DNA of 64,000 nt, from contig CM056383.1 of the NCBI GenBank assembly GCA_029718625.1, positions 21,863,930-21,927,929 of the forward strand, given 5' to 3'. Positions 46,319 to 59,679 of this stretch are shown one piece after another. Source of the DNA: Synaphobranchus kaupii. Taxonomy: Eukaryota > Chordata > Actinopteri > Anguilliformes > Synaphobranchidae. The notes beneath the pieces are model-generated. The model saw only the letters and a program-made list of their open reading frames with translations, ran no database searches and was not told the origin of the DNA. How positions within the stretch are numbered: the first letter of the stretch is position 1; the number at the start of each line of letters is the position of its first letter. A program made the position numbers and the translations under genes.

Positions 46319-47215
46319 TTGACATCATCTTGGGGAAAGACGTGGAGCAGAGTATCGAAAGCCTGGCAGAAGTGTTCAAACGGCTGCAGAGTTTGTGGAA
46401 GTAAGCTGTTTTGTGAAACTGTTCTGTAGGCCCAAGAAAGCCCCATATGCAAGCTTTGGCCTGAAACTCAAGCCAAAAAAGTGCCACCTTCTCAAGGAGG
46501 AAGTCCTTTTCCTTGAACACATTGTGAGTGGCTAAGGTATCAAGACCAACCCTGCCCTTTTCAAGGATGTACACAACTGGAACCCCCCAGTCAATCTGCA
46601 GGAACTGTAAGCCTTCCTTAGCCTCTGCAATTATTACAGGAGGTTTGTGGCACACTTTGCTGACATTGCCAATCCTCTCAACCACCTGTTGAACCACCTG
46701 GGGAGAAGACCAGCAAAATGCTTTTGAGTCTAACCACTGCACCTGTTTTGGCATACCCCACAGGAGAAGACCAGTTCACACTGGACACAGATGTGTCTAA
46801 CCATAGTATCGAGGCTGTCTTATCCCAAGTCCAGTGGGGAGAAGATAAGGTTATCGCTTAACAGCTAGCTCGCTGGTTGGAGGAGCTCAGCCAATACAAG
46901 TTTGTGATTGAGCACAGGGCAGGCACCCACCATTTAAACGCCGATGCGCTGTCACGGAAGAGCAAAGATGACAACCTGTGTGACTGCTAACTAGCTGGAA
47001 AAGACTTGGAGAATCTACCATGCCGAGGCTGCTCTCATTGACAAAAGCTTCACCACCAGTGGGCCCGTTTCGAAGAGGACGTGGTACTCTTAGCAGTGAG
47101 ATGCACACAACGTGACGGGGAGAGTGATCCTGTAGTCAACCTGCCAAACGAAGGGACAGAAAGCAACCAGGATGGAAGCGCGATTTCATCGGATCTCTCT
47201 CTACTACTACTAATG
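46319..47215 (+). pseudogene. Ty3/Gypsy pol: RT end and RNase H
   Basis: Fragments with multiple stops: DIILGKDVEQSIESLAEVFK, GLKLKPKKCHLLKEEVLFL, NYYRRFVAHFADIANPL, then RNase H TTAPVLAYPTGEDQFTLDTD and FVIEHRAGTHHLNADALSRK. No integrase or 3' LTR was recognised. Confidence 0.85.
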
Positions 47216-48648
47216 TAACATCTTTTAACGGCTGGTGGAGTGCCACTATGAATTATTAAATACATGCTTAAATACATGTTTTCAAAAAGCATTGTGTCTG
47301 TCCAGTCTAATGAAATAACTAACAAGTGCACACTATGCTAGATTGTGACAAAACACATCACATTATATCTTTGACTGCATAATTGCCAGTAACATAATGT
47401 TTGATTATTGTTTGACTAGAGCTAATACCTAATCATCTTTGATGTTTTTGCTTTGAGTAAGAAAACCATTTAGCAAGTGAATTAAACAGAATAGCCTTTA
47501 TCATACAAAATAACTAATTACGGTGGGCCTAGCCTACTGGATAGCCATTGATCTGATTTATTAATCCTAGGTAAAGATGTTTGATTTTGTTTTGTCTACT
47601 TAAGGTCAGCTGGTACTTAGGGGTGTGCAGTGATGCCATTATCTGTATCTGTATCGAGTATCCAAGCCATGGTATAAACGGTTTTAACCACCGCTCATTG
47701 ACCAATCAGAATCAAGTATTCACCCAGACCATGGCATAAAGGTAAATTAAGTAAGGTAAGTTATTTTGCCTGCTCACTTATTAGAGTGAATTTCTGTCAT
47801 CATCACATAATGTCCTTCTGCTATGAAAATCTCTCATAAAGTATTAAATAAAGTCATAACCTTACATGCATTAAAGCCAGATCCGTCCTTTCTAAGATTA
47901 TGTAATGATTTTCTGCCTAGATGTGGTTTAGTGTCATTTTCAACATGGGCAAAATCTCAAAAATTTGTCTGCAGAACATTATGCAATTCAAATTGGGAGT
48001 AGTATTGTCTTGGAACTAATTGTAATTGATTGACAACCTTAATATCCAAAAAGAATGCATTCTAAGCTTTCCAAAGAGGTATAATCATTAGTCATTAGAC
48101 AGTTGGGAGCGTTGTCAGGGCTGTGCGTGTCACAAGTGTATTTCAAAACAACACCCGCCTTTAAGCGCCTGCATCTCTGTGGTTTTACGCATCGCTAATG
48201 AACTCTGGTGAGAAATAGTTTTCTCCGGTGAAGTGAACTTCGTACAGTGGCGAAGTGACAAAAAGATTTTCAGTGCTTGAAACTGCTGGATGGTGTATTC
48301 GTCCTCTGGATTCAGATGAGAAGATTTACATCCATGACTCTTCATCTGAAGCAGACAGCATGGATTCCATAGCTAAGTGTTGCCTTGTGTACAGTATATT
48401 CGTGTGCGTGTGTGTTTTATGATGTTGTATTCGTAATAATATAGCTAGCTAGCCACAGAAAGCCTAGCTAGGTTGTGTTATTGTTTATGATGTCACAGAG
48501 TTTTACATTAGTGATGCTGAATTCAGAATTAAAGGACCTGTAGTCTCTTTGATTTCGGTTTCATTTAGTTTATACCTGGTTAGCTAGCAACCAATTAGGT
48601 ATTGGCTATAAGCGAAGCCTGCATAATGCTCAATGATAAAGTATGTGG
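47216..48648. other. Unassigned sequence
   Basis: AT-rich. A plus-strand stretch near 48255-48370 stays open with LDSDEKIYIHDSSSEADSMD, which faintly recalls piggyBac N-termini but is too short to call. A segment near 47650-47730 shares gaccaatcagaatc with the TIRs of the 9.1-kb element. Confidence 0.4.
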
Positions 48649-48651
48649 AGT

Positions 48652-50231
48652 GTCATGGTTTTTGGCAGCCTCCGTTGTTTCTGCGGTCGTTCTCTCTTTT
48701 GGCGGCGTCAGGGTACTCTATCGGATTTTCCATCCTCCGTTCCGGTGTTTTGATCTGCCCGGCCATTATCCCTCACACCTGTTTTCGGTTTCATGCCGGT
48801 TATAAATAGCCCAGGGCTTCCGCCTTCCGGTACTTCGATATTGTCTTCTCTATTTCACATCGAAGTCTGTTAGGTATAGGAACGCGGTCACTACGTTTCT
48901 GGTTGTTTCAAATAAGAAACGTAGCAAGTCCGGTTAGAGTCAGGGTAAAGATTGGTTTAGTCTTTTCTTTCCTATCTTGCTCTTTATCCTTTATACTCTC
49001 TACCTGTTACCTTTTTGTTCAGCTCATTTTACCTTTTTGTTCAGCTCATTCGCATCTAGAGCTTAACTCTATTTACTTTGGCCCTTCAGAGGCAATTTCC
49101 ACCTGGTTTTGACTAGTTTTATTTAAATGTCAATATCTAAAAAAATATTCCCTGCACATCCATGGTTTTAAGTTCGAACCGAAGAAGCTGTATCATTCAG
49201 AAATTTGCTACAGAATACATTTATTGCAGAATAGTCACATACAGTATATATATATAATAACCATAACATACGTCGCCTAATGTAAATACGTTTAAAAAAG
49301 AACGTACGAAAGAGCGTGTGTGTATTTACACAAGAAGAGCAACGTATTTCAGCCCTAAGTGCGACGGGTGGTCGCTGTGGAAATGTCGACTGTACGGGAC
49401 TTTGGCGAAATATAACAAGATAAACTCTTCAGGGTTCATAGCTGAATATACTGGTAAGTACTTGGTTTCTTAAACATATTAATATGAGAGATTTTGGAGA
49501 AAAAAATGAGGTGTCTTCTAAACCGAAAGTCCATCAGGTACTGTATATAGTACAGTAAGAAAGGGAAAACGGCAAATGCTCATTTGTACACCGTTTAAAA
49601 AATATATTGTTTCTATATGTGAACATGATTTTCTTAGCATGTATAAACGGTGCATTTTATACATTTTACTGTCTGTGGCTGTAGCCAGATGAGGGTCGTA
49701 AGTGCTTTGGGCTATTAATAGCACCCTCCTAATTTATTGCACTGCAGTGTAACTGGAGAAGCTGGTTTTCTTAAAGCTGTAGTTTATAATTTCAGACAAA
49801 CATGAAAACTGTAATTGAGACGGATACGTCTCAACCACTAGGGGTGAAGTTTATAGAGTTAAGGTAAGAGGTTCTATTTTCATTCTCGTTCTCTCCCCCA
49901 TTTACACAGGCTTTCTTTTGTTTTTCTCTGACCGCCTTTTGATGCTCTTTGTTTCAGAGTGTGAGGTTCTTTTGTTGTTTATTACTCGCTATTTTTGAGT
50001 TCCCCCTTTTGGGGCTGTTTTGATTTGGCTTATGCCGGAATGTTTTTATTCCCATTTTCTTTAATTTATTCCTTCCCTGGTGCGGATCTGCCCCCTTTAG
50101 TGGTGTATATTTCGATATACACTTTCAGATTCCTTGGCTGTCGCGCCTGGTTCTCCGAACCTTACACTCCCCCCTTACAGGGAGTCTGTGGAAAAAAGTC
50201 CCTGCCTGAGGCAACTTGGATTTGTATACCA
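48652..50231 (+). repeat. Possible LTR-like repeat split by another repeat
   Basis: Starts tgtcatggtttttggcagcc, has a TATA-like ttataaatag at about 48800 and pyrimidine-rich downstream sequence, then is broken from about 49140 to 49800 by the dispersed repeat. The right part (about 49840-50231) has similar T-rich composition. A direct 20-bp duplication (acctttttgttcagctcatt) is at about 49010-49050. Element class uncertain. Confidence 0.35.
49150..49800. repeat. Dispersed repeat related to 14.4-16.4 kb
   Basis: First half matches the reverse complement of 14390-14745, second half (about 49650-49765) matches 16320-16420 directly. It looks like a shorter member of the same noncoding family. 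Confidence 0.6.
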
Positions 50232-51536
50232 TAAGTAATGACAATGGTGATGAGCTGTCAATCTATTATGGCTAGACTGTAACTTTACTGGGAATTTATA
50301 CTACACCATAGTAGAAGCTTTCATGTGTGGCCTAGCCATAGATTACGTTGGGTGAAACAGCATAGCTAATATAGGGACATAAATGGATGACACGGCAGCT
50401 AGTTGTCCCGTACTGTAATCCATTGGCTGGTATATGTTAATATAAAAGATAATTATAGTAGCATATAGTTGTAGTAGTAATAGTTGTAGTAATTCATATA
50501 ACGCTGTAAATTGTGTGCATGTTCTCATACATTGTTAGTCTGACTGGTTGGTAATAAGTTACCTTTTATGACTGTGTTGGACATTTTTGGCACTGGAAAC
50601 TAAACTGAGACAAAGAAATTGATTATCTAAGGGTCATTCCCCTCATTAATTGCCTCCTCATAGGACATAATATGGACAGTAAAGCTGTGTTCATGATTGG
50701 ATAGACATTTTTGGACACCTATAACCATTCCCCTATTCTTTTGTAAAAGTTGGAAATTATCTAATGATATAGATGCAAATATACTTCCAACAAGTCAAAA
50801 GTTGAAAAGTTTATCTGTTGAAAAATTTTGATTATCTCCTAAATTACTGTGATGCACAATTATCCAATTTGGGTAGATTGTTGGACACCAAGGTACACTG
50901 TGTGTGTAAGTGACTAACCATGAAATAGATATGTTTGTTGGACTGACGGTATATAAACCAGATCCCGTAAGGACAGAGCAAGGCGCAGCAGCATACTTAT
51001 GCAGCCTTTCTCTATTATGTTGATCTGAATTTGGCTTTTTTGAGCTACTGAAATGCATGTGTGTGTAGGAAAAACATAAACGGACTTAACAATTATGGTA
51101 TTAGAGAATGTACACAGGAGAATATAATATAGTTGTTGAATATCTAAATAGTTAATTCCAATGGCAAATAGCCAGGTAACAGGTAAATTCTTCAATATGA
51201 ACTAGCTAACCAGGGAAGCCAATTGCAAGTGGCAAGATTTCAAATGGTAAAGTTTGTTATTTCATTAGAGGCATATTGACAGCTTGTTACCATTCAAGTT
51301 TTGTATGAGTGAACGTGAAAAAGTCAAGAACCATATGAGCTCATTTTTTAATAGTGTGCAGCAACCTATAATTTGTTTGGCTGCTCTCTATAACCTGAAA
51401 TTCTTACCATCTGAAATTAATTGGTCATGGAATGATGAGACTGCATTTCTATATTAAAACATATATTAACCCTTTGGCGCAGATGGGAAATTTCACCTAT
51501 TTTGGGGGTGCTCTGTTTAAGGCTTTATAACTCCAG
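50232..51536. other. Unassigned sequence
   Basis: No exon, RNA gene or repeat family recognised. Confidence 0.45.
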
Positions 51537-53736
51537 GGGCTCTATCTTGGCGAACTTGGCGCTTGGTCTAAGCGCATGGCGTAAAGTCCATTTAGGGCGT
51601 GTCCAAGTCCACTTTTGCTATTTTAACGGCGTGTTTTTTGGGCGCTAAGCACGGCGCAACGTCCAAATGGGCTGAACCTAGCTTCTTAATTAATTATAGG
51701 TGTGTCTTGGGCGTGACATGCAATAAACCAATCAAAATGTCATATCCCATTCCCTTTAAAAGCCTGCTTTTCCACCTTGGCGGATTGCTTATGATGACGA
51801 AACAGACATGCTCGTGCGTGTTTAGTGCGATCAAGGAATAGGCTATATGGATCAATAGAAGCCTATGATCAGTATTATTCGGACTAACCATTATGAGTTC
51901 CCGGAAATTCCTGACAGTGCTGTTTACAAAATATATGCGGTTAAAGGTTGTATCAGCGATTTTGGGTGGAAACATAAATGATCACATTCATCTGATTTTT
52001 CCTCACGATCCGCTAGCTGCCCGCCCCATAAGCAGGCCGTCAAAAAACCACGTCTCTGTAGGCAGCCTATGCTCCGAGATCGTACACAAAAACAATGGTA
52101 CTACCAACTACTCAAAACCAAAATAAACAGTATTCCAACCAATCACAATGATCTGCACAAACGTGACGTCACTTCTGAAGCGAAATCCCAAACAAACATA
52201 CTTATGAATAATTATGTTATGTTTTAAAAAATATTGTTCAAGCATCCAGAATTATAGCCACGTTAATAACGTTTGTAAGAAACCAAACCGTTTGTAAATC
52301 CGTCAAGATTTCAGCGAGATAAGAGTATTAGCGTTTGTGCAGATCATTGTGATTGGTTGGAATACTGTTTATTTTGGTTTTGAGTGGTTGGTAGTACCAT
52401 TTGTTTTTGTGTACGATCTCGGAGCATAGGCTGCCTACAGAGACGCGTTTTTTTGACGGCCTGCTTATGGGGCGGGCAGCTAGCGGATCGTGAGGAAAAA
52501 TCAGATGAATGTGATCATTTATGTTTCCACCCAAAATCGCTGATACAACCTTTAAATTTCGTTAAAAGGACCTGCAACAGCTGAGAATAAGCGACCAATG
52601 GCTTCCGTCTCACCTTAGAAAACGCCAAATTAGCCTGCTTGTTTAACGAATTTCGTTTCAATTAGTTTCGTTCAGTGAACTCATGTTCAAGCTTCATCCG
52701 AAGTTCATTAGGCTACCTGCATTCTAATTTTGATTAACTCCTTTGCGTAGAAGGTGACACCGGTGGAAGCTTTTTGTTCAACTGAGACATTCGTTGCTAC
52801 TGCAGCCGAACTATTATTGGAAATCACAAACTCTGTGTTTTAAATTTATTGGTAGACGGTTCGTGACGATTTCCGCCGAATACGTAGTTTCTAAGTGTCA
52901 TTATTTTTAACCATAGGCTATCGAAAAAACCTTATGCACAGCGAATCCGCTGTAGCCTAGGCTATTTGAAAAACAATAAATGCAATATTCACTGGACAAG
53001 GTTTTGAACTTTTTTCTGTCACAACCATTCTATTTACTTACAGGCTGTATTCCTAGATAAACAGAGCTGTATTGTAATGACATCTGAAGCGCATTTTCAG
53101 AACTCAAATGTCTGTCTATTGCAGTGCGTGAGTTTTCTATTGAACAACAATTCACGCATTAGGTGTAAATGAAAATTTGCGTATTAGGCCTGATATAGGT
53201 GTTATCAGCTCCTTTTTAATGGATAGCCATTGTCCCGTACATCGCCTGGATGTTGATTGAGTGAGCTGAGGGACAGGTATGTGGTCTTTGACCTACGGAC
53301 CCTTTTATTGTCATGCATTTTTTGATATAGCCTACACAATAATGATATTTCACATTGTAATCTTGATATTTTAGTCATGCTTGTGCACGCCCCTGTGTGT
53401 AACAGACAGGAGGGTATGCGCGTTGCGCACACGCCTATGTAGACGCACTTATATGCGCCGTTAAAATAACATGTAAACAACTGCGACATGACTTTAGACC
53501 AGGTTTGTGGTGGTTCTAGCGCAAGCGCTTTCTGCTGGCTCAAGATAGCAATACGCCAAAAATAATCCTGGCCACTCCTCATCTTAAGACCAACACGCCC
53601 AGTTCACTTGTAATGGGAGCAAGAATACATGGTAGTTAAAGGACGTAAGCGCTAGGCGTTATAATGAACCTAGCGCCGGGTGTAAGATAGCAAAGACACT
53701 TGTGTTTGGGTTAGCGCCGGGTGTAAGATAGGGCCC
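51537..53736. mobile_element. Harbinger-like non-autonomous element, copy 2 (2.2 kb)
   Basis: Termini GGGCTCTATCTT and AAGATAGGGCCC, flanked by CAG on both sides. Homologous to 37869-39867 along its length, apart from indels and a 607-bp nested MITE. No transposase. Confidence 0.75.
51945..52551. mobile_element. TTAA-specific foldback MITE (607 bp)
   Basis: Flanked by TTAA (51941-51944 and 52552-52555). Ends AGGTTGTATCAGCGATTTTG and its complement. Nearly perfect inverted arms of about 220 bp surround a ~160-bp centre. The uninterrupted target ggttaaatctcg is preserved in the sister Harbinger-like copy at about 38270. The TTAA duplication points to piggyBac or Kolobok machinery. Confidence 0.9.
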
Positions 53737-55949
53737 CAGGTGTGAGCATCACATAAACTTGGTAAATGGCTTAAATGAAACAAGACAGGTGTACCATTTA
53801 CAATACAAACTTATATTTCTTTATTTTCATAATTTAAGTCTAAATAAAGTTCTACAAATGCAAATAAACTTTGGAAAAAAAATTTAAAATATTGTTTTTC
53901 TTTAGTTTTCTGAGAGCTACATTACTGAAATCGGTAATATATTTACACATTTCCTGGATCATAAGCTCCATGTCCACAAGTTTTGCAAAATCTGAGGATG
54001 ATATGCAGAACTACTAAAGGTCTATGATGCAAAATATAGCAGTGTACCCTGTTGTCCATTAGTGTCTCCAAATCTATCCAAATAGCTAAATTGTGCACTA
54101 CTCAAAATAAAAAACAATTATGATATATTAACTACAAATCAACAGTTTTGGCTCATAAAACTCACTATTGCATAATTTTCAAGTGGGAATTACTATATTT
54201 TCATCAGTATAGGGGGGTAGATATCTATGGGTCCAAACCCCCTATGCAAAACATGTCATAAAATGAATAAAATTAGTTTTGTCCATTATAAAGCATATAC
54301 TTTTGCTCCTTCTGATGGCTTAAGATAAAAAACATTGATATCACAGTGTTAGATACACCTAAATATGTTGCCTAATCATTCATTCTTGTACCTCCGTAAA
54401 ACATCACTTGTCCCTGTACACTACAGTATGTATACTTTTGTCCTGGGATTGCCTTTTTCTGTAGTTTTTTAATTTTTTTTATTTTCCTATTCATAATGAC
54501 TCCAAGGAAATGTTTACCTTAATCTACCACATATCAGCGCATGGTCAATTGGAATGAGCATTTGTCATGCCCTAAGAGACAAGTATATACGCCATAGCCT
54601 ATATTATGTGCGATAACATGAACATTTGGAATAGTATTCCACCATCTGCAAAATGCTGGCAAATGTTCTATCTTCAATGAACATCGGTATTCTACATCAA
54701 AAATACATTTAATGATTGCACTACAGTATGTGAAATGCACTCAAAATGAGAAAATAACAATAGGGCTATCAAACATATTGGAAAGACAGTGCTCGAGTGG
54801 AAACACGAACGTACATATGTAGCCAGCGAGACGGCATTTTAGACGCAAAAATACATACATATCGGGAAAGGGAAACTCTCCTCCCTAATGCGTTTTTTAT
54901 AGAGCTTGTGTAATTGGGCTGTAGTAAATTATTCAAAGCACCCAAAAAGACATGGCATATACCGTTGCTAAGGTTATAATGTACTCTATTGGATAAAAAA
55001 GCCGACAATTAAACCAGAATGAACTGTAATGAATGAGAGGCTTACAGGGCATGGGGGTATTACGCGTCGACGTTTCAGATAGTGTAATAGCGGTATAAAG
55101 TGTTGTATATTTTTCAAACCGATTGTACCAGACAATAAATGACCACTGGATTTTGAAAGGAACATCGCAATGTGTAAAACGAATGGTAGGATTGTATATT
55201 TATTTCATATTTAGTAGCATATATTGCTAGTACAATACATGGTAGAATGAGACAGCACTTTCACAGTTTATTTTGCATTTGAGTGAGTAGGGCTTTTCAC
55301 AGCTTTTCTGGAATACGATCAGGCTATTGTTGGGTTTCAGCTTCTATGCAAAGCGGTTAATGACTGCATGTGGAAACACTGATAATCCCATAGGTGCAAC
55401 CTGGCAACATTATCCTCCTGCCTATTAGGTGGGTATATACAGTGGAGCCAGAATTGGTGTTAGAGTTCTTCAGAGAGATTCTTTTCCATGATATGCCCTA
55501 TTGCTATGTGCTATCAATATCATATCTCCTTGCGTTTCTAAAGGATACAATTTGAGGGTAGAGCAAATATGTTGATTGCATTTAAAAACCTGTTGTAAAC
55601 AAAACAAATTGGACAACACAATTGCATAACAATGTCAGTCTTTATTAATGCGTGTAAATATATACATATTTGCATAGCCATATACATAAAAAGGACAGGT
55701 AAATATTATTTGGTTTCTGTAAAAATGATGAATGTTTCAGGTTGTCTGTTAATCCCCCCAGGTGCCAGGTTTCCATTCAGGTGGTTGGTGACCTTGGACC
55801 TTTGTATTTTCCGTTGTTAAGTTTCTTGCCGTGTCGCTTTCTGGGGTGGAAAATGTCTTATGAGGAAGTTATTTTGGTGCATTTGGTAGTGTGTAAGCAT
55901 GTACAAGGATGTGTTGAGTAGTTGTAATATTTTATTTAGAGATTTTGCC
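53737..55949. other. Unassigned sequence
   Basis: AT-rich. No coding exon, RNA gene or recognised repeat. Confidence 0.45.
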
Positions 55950-58255
55950 ATGTAAAAGACACATTGGAGGAAAAATCATTTGAGGAAAAAAAACATTAAA
56001 AAAAGTATAAAATGAGTTGAATTGCTCTCTTTTTAAATAACAAAAATGCTTTATATATTAAGGAAAACAGTGTTTTCATTTCTCTATTAATAATAATAAC
56101 TTAAGAGACTCGCTGTTTTTAAAAAATATGTTTATAAAATGTATTTATTTTATTAAGAAATTAATAAGATAGCAATCATAAAATGAGCTGCTGTCTTAAA
56201 AACAGTGAACTGTTGTTTAAAGAAAGCATCTCTTTTTCAAAATATCATCTCCATTTCAAAAAGCCTCTTCTTTTTACTTGGGATTAGACCATGTAAAGTG
56301 CTGCGCCCTTGCCATACCCCTGAGGGTTACCACAGTGAACTTTGAGATTCTGAAACTGTCAAAGCCTTAGGCAATCCACAGGATCCTGCACTACAATTGG
56401 CTGAAGCCGTACATTCAGCCCTCCTCGTCCTCTTGTGAGATGGACCATCCCCCTGCACCCATGGCCTTTTTTTAAATGATTTACCTAATAAAGTCATGTA
56501 GCCTATGGTGGTTGAACACAATAGCCTATATGCAACGTCTTCAACTTAATTTTGGAGAAGCTGTGCTGACACAAATCGTCTCTCTGTCAAAGCAAATATG
56601 ATCCAGACACTGTCTATCAATTAATCCATCTAATATGTGTCTGGTATGATATACTAGACGGTCAAAAAGAAACTCTACTTTTACATATTTTTCTTTTTAT
56701 GACAGCTGTCTGATAATTGCAAGTTAGCTATGCAAAGGAAAATATGACCAATATTATTGTTCAAATAATATGCACTCATTCTAATATCAATTTATGGGAA
56801 AGATGCTGTATTTTTCATAATAATCTATTGGCGGCGCTAGACATGAACTACCTTTTTTTCCCAGCAAAGTTGCGTGGAAAAAAATGATTAAGTGAATACT
56901 CGTATCTTGAACAACTTGCAGACACGCCTGATTTTCATCAAATCACCCCGCACACGTAATGCCGCGTATCTACTCGAGAGACGCTTAAAACAGTGGATAA
57001 GTCAAATGTCTGAATCACAAATAGCTTAAGCTACGTGGAATTTTGGGAGTAAGACCCATTTGCGCATGCTTATCTCAACTCTGAATCTGGCCCACAAAGT
57101 ATATGAACACGAAGATGAGTTTTTTTTTGTTCTTTGTTGGTGTTGTGTGTCATGTGTACAGAAGATAAAGTTCCTAAAAAGCTTATCCTTGACCCCCCTG
57201 AATGTCTACAAAGCCTAGTCTCATAGAAGAGGAGTGAACAATACACTAAGGAACACTAGCCACACGCAACAGCTAACACAGTAAGAATAGAGTGTTACAC
57301 TACTCAGCCTACTTCTTTGAGTTTGACCTACTTTCAAGTAGCGAAAAATGCACAGCTAAGCGAATGTCTTCATTGTCTATTCATAGAGTCACTGATTAGT
57401 AACGTTATAGACAGATTTTTGACCTGTTTTTACTAATGTGTGGGCTATTTTACTAAACCATCTTAGGCTACGTTACATTACCGAATCACGTTTGGTCTCC
57501 ACATCTCCATTGGATTCACTAATTTCAATCATAAGTTATAATTGTTCCATTTAATATGGATGTAAACTTGTGAATACGACATGACATTGGCCTAATCATC
57601 AGGATCAATTAAAATACGGGTAAAACGAACACACTAGTCGGTGCTAAGTGGACTCCAAAATTGCCCAGGAAAGAATTCAACATCATAATAATATTAATTG
57701 TCCTACATTTTAGGGGAAAAAATTGTATCTGCGAAAGGTAGAATCAAACCCGGGTCCATGTCTATACTAATCTGTGACTCTACGAAAAGACCACGGAGAC
57801 TTTCGCTTAGCTGTGCATTTTTTGCTACTTGAAAGGTCAAACGCAAACAAGTAGGCTAACTAGCAAGCATAGTAAATATTTGCACTAAATTGAGGGAAAA
57901 ATTTTTAACTTCAAGGAAAAGTATTATTATTTTGAAGGAAGAGATTACTAAATTGAATGAACGTGTTAACTTTAGCCCTTAGCATTTTGCCCCTTTAAAA
58001 AGAAGGTTTTTTGAAATAGGGAAGACATTTCGAAAGACAGTGGCTTGCTAAATTGATAACGCATCTTTTAAAAAAAAATAAAACAGTGGTTTTCTATATG
58101 TATAAACATTCAAAAGAGAGCAACTCATTTAAAAAGATTGATCTCATTAAAAAAGCGATACTTCATTTAAAAAGGCAGTGGCTTTCTAAAGATAACACAT
58201 GTTTTGAAAAAAGACAGCAGCTTATTTAAAATGATTGCTTCTGCGCCTGGAAAAC
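55950..58255. repeat. Region bounded by diverged inverted repeats
   Basis: About 56000-56290 resembles the reverse complement of about 57990-58250, sharing atgagttg..ttgctctctttt, gaaaac.cagtg.tttcat and gctgctgtctt. Inside, a clearer pair of ~110-bp arms (57300-57415 and 57760-57870) shares aatgcacagctaagcgaa and tagagtcac.gattagta. A tRNA-like B-box (minus, gggtttgattctacc) sits at about 57738-57757, so a SINE remnant is possible. Outer ends and target duplications are undefined. Confidence 0.55.
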
Positions 58256-58544
58256 TGAGCAAAAAGCAAAATACTTTTTATTTATAAAGTCAACAGGTCG
58301 GATGAGTCTTTATCGACAAATTAAATACACCTTACCCATATAAGCACACACAGTAAAACTTAACAAAAAGGTGTAAATGGTGCCTATAATATTAATGGTT
58401 GAAACAACAAAATGAATGCTAGTTTAGAGACACAAACAGTTTTTTTCTTAAAATATAAAAATAGTGAGTGAGAAGCAAAACACTTAGTTCTCGATTGGAC
58501 TGATTCTGCATGGCTTTAGTCTGGAGAAAAGGACTGCTGCCGTT
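58256..58544. other. Unassigned sequence
   Basis: AT-rich, no feature seen. Confidence 0.4.
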
Positions 58545-59165
58545 GCTCCCTGCAGAAGCTAAGATGCTATACTATAGCAAGCCGTTTTGACATTTAAGTT
58601 CCATGGCTTGCTACTGTCTTAGTACTAGCTGGCTGGCCATTTGTCCAAGCTTGCTGGCCATACACCCTAGCCAGCTACTGGAATTTCCCTAGCTAGCTGC
58701 CATTTGGGCCAATGAGCTGGCCATACGGCTTACCTAGCTGCAGCAAAAAGCAATTGGCAATTTGACCAGCCCTGGTCACAATGCCTTTTGCAATTAATAT
58801 CGAAGTGAACAGAAGCCAACCTGACCTCTAAATGGTACAAAGTTAAACATGACACATTTATTCAAATTTTAAAGCAAGATTACTTTTTATTTAAATTTTT
58901 TACAGTTTCATAATAAGAAAAAGGCCATGGGCAAAAGTTTGGAAACCCTTTTGGATAATTTTTGTTACTTAAAGATGATTAGTAAGGTCCAGGGCTGAAC
59001 TATTTATTCTGAAGTTACTCCATGCCTTCTAAAGCATCCGACTGCAGTGGCTGTTCTGTCTGGTGTTAACAACCATGGGTTCCTCTAAAAAGTTGTCCAT
59101 GATGTCAGAATCAACTTAGTTCACTTCTAGCAACAAGGAGAAGGCAAAAAAAACTTTCAACATTT
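58545..59165 (-). mobile_element. Inverted partial copy of the Tc1-like/TAGCTAG unit
   Basis: Reverse complement of 58545-58960 resembles 1380-1800, including the TAGCTAG-rich block and the sequence after the transposase stop. 58920-59160 resembles Tc1-like terminal sequence (gggcaaaagtttggaaaccc). It sits head-on to the plus-strand copy that follows. Diverged more than the two direct copies are from each other. Confidence 0.7.
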
Positions 59166-59296
59166 CAAACTACCTATTTAAAACTAGGCTGAAAACTTTT
59201 ATGTTCTGCACCACATAGGCACTTTGATTTTAATCCCTGCATTTTATTTCTGTTTTATTGTTTGATGTTCAGTTGTTGCTTGTTGTCTGTTAAGCA
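59166..59296 (+). mobile_element. Extra LINE tail fragment
   Basis: tttaaaactaggctgaaaac and tttgattttaatccctgcat repeat the LINE tail found downstream at 59740-59810, so the tail is duplicated around the minisatellite. Confidence 0.6.
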
Positions 59297-59585
59297 CGTG
59301 AAAAGACCTAGCAGTGGCTGAGAGGCAAAAGACTTGTATACGGGTGGCAAAAAGACCTCTAGCGGTTGCTGAGAGGCAAAAAGCCACTATACGGGTGGCA
59401 AAAAGACCTCTAGCGGTTGCTGAGAGGCAAAAGACCTCTATATGGGTGGCAAAAAGACCTCTAGCGGTTGCTGAGAGGCAAAAGACCACTATACGGGTGG
59501 CAAAAAGACCTTTAGCGGTTGCTGAGAGGCAAAATGACCTCAAGGAGAGGCAAAAGACCTCTAGCGGTTGCTGAGAGGCAAAATA
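59297..59585 (+). repeat. 51-bp minisatellite, copy 2
   Basis: Same unit as 1-275, with one additional ~50-bp unit at the left (agcagtggctgagaggc variant). Confidence 0.9.
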
Positions 59586-59679
59586 ATAATAAGACCACCC
59601 ACAGAGAGGCTCAGGTGCTATGCTTGTGGATGTACTGTGCACAGCAGATAGCAGGTAGCAAGCTGATTGGTGTTGGAGT

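Noticed and set aside
48230..48400. piggyBac transposase N-terminus
   Set aside because: Only ~35 acidic residues with weak resemblance and no downstream transposase.
57735..57760. tRNA gene
   Set aside because: Only a B-box/T-arm-like stretch; no acceptor stem or anticodon arm could be built.
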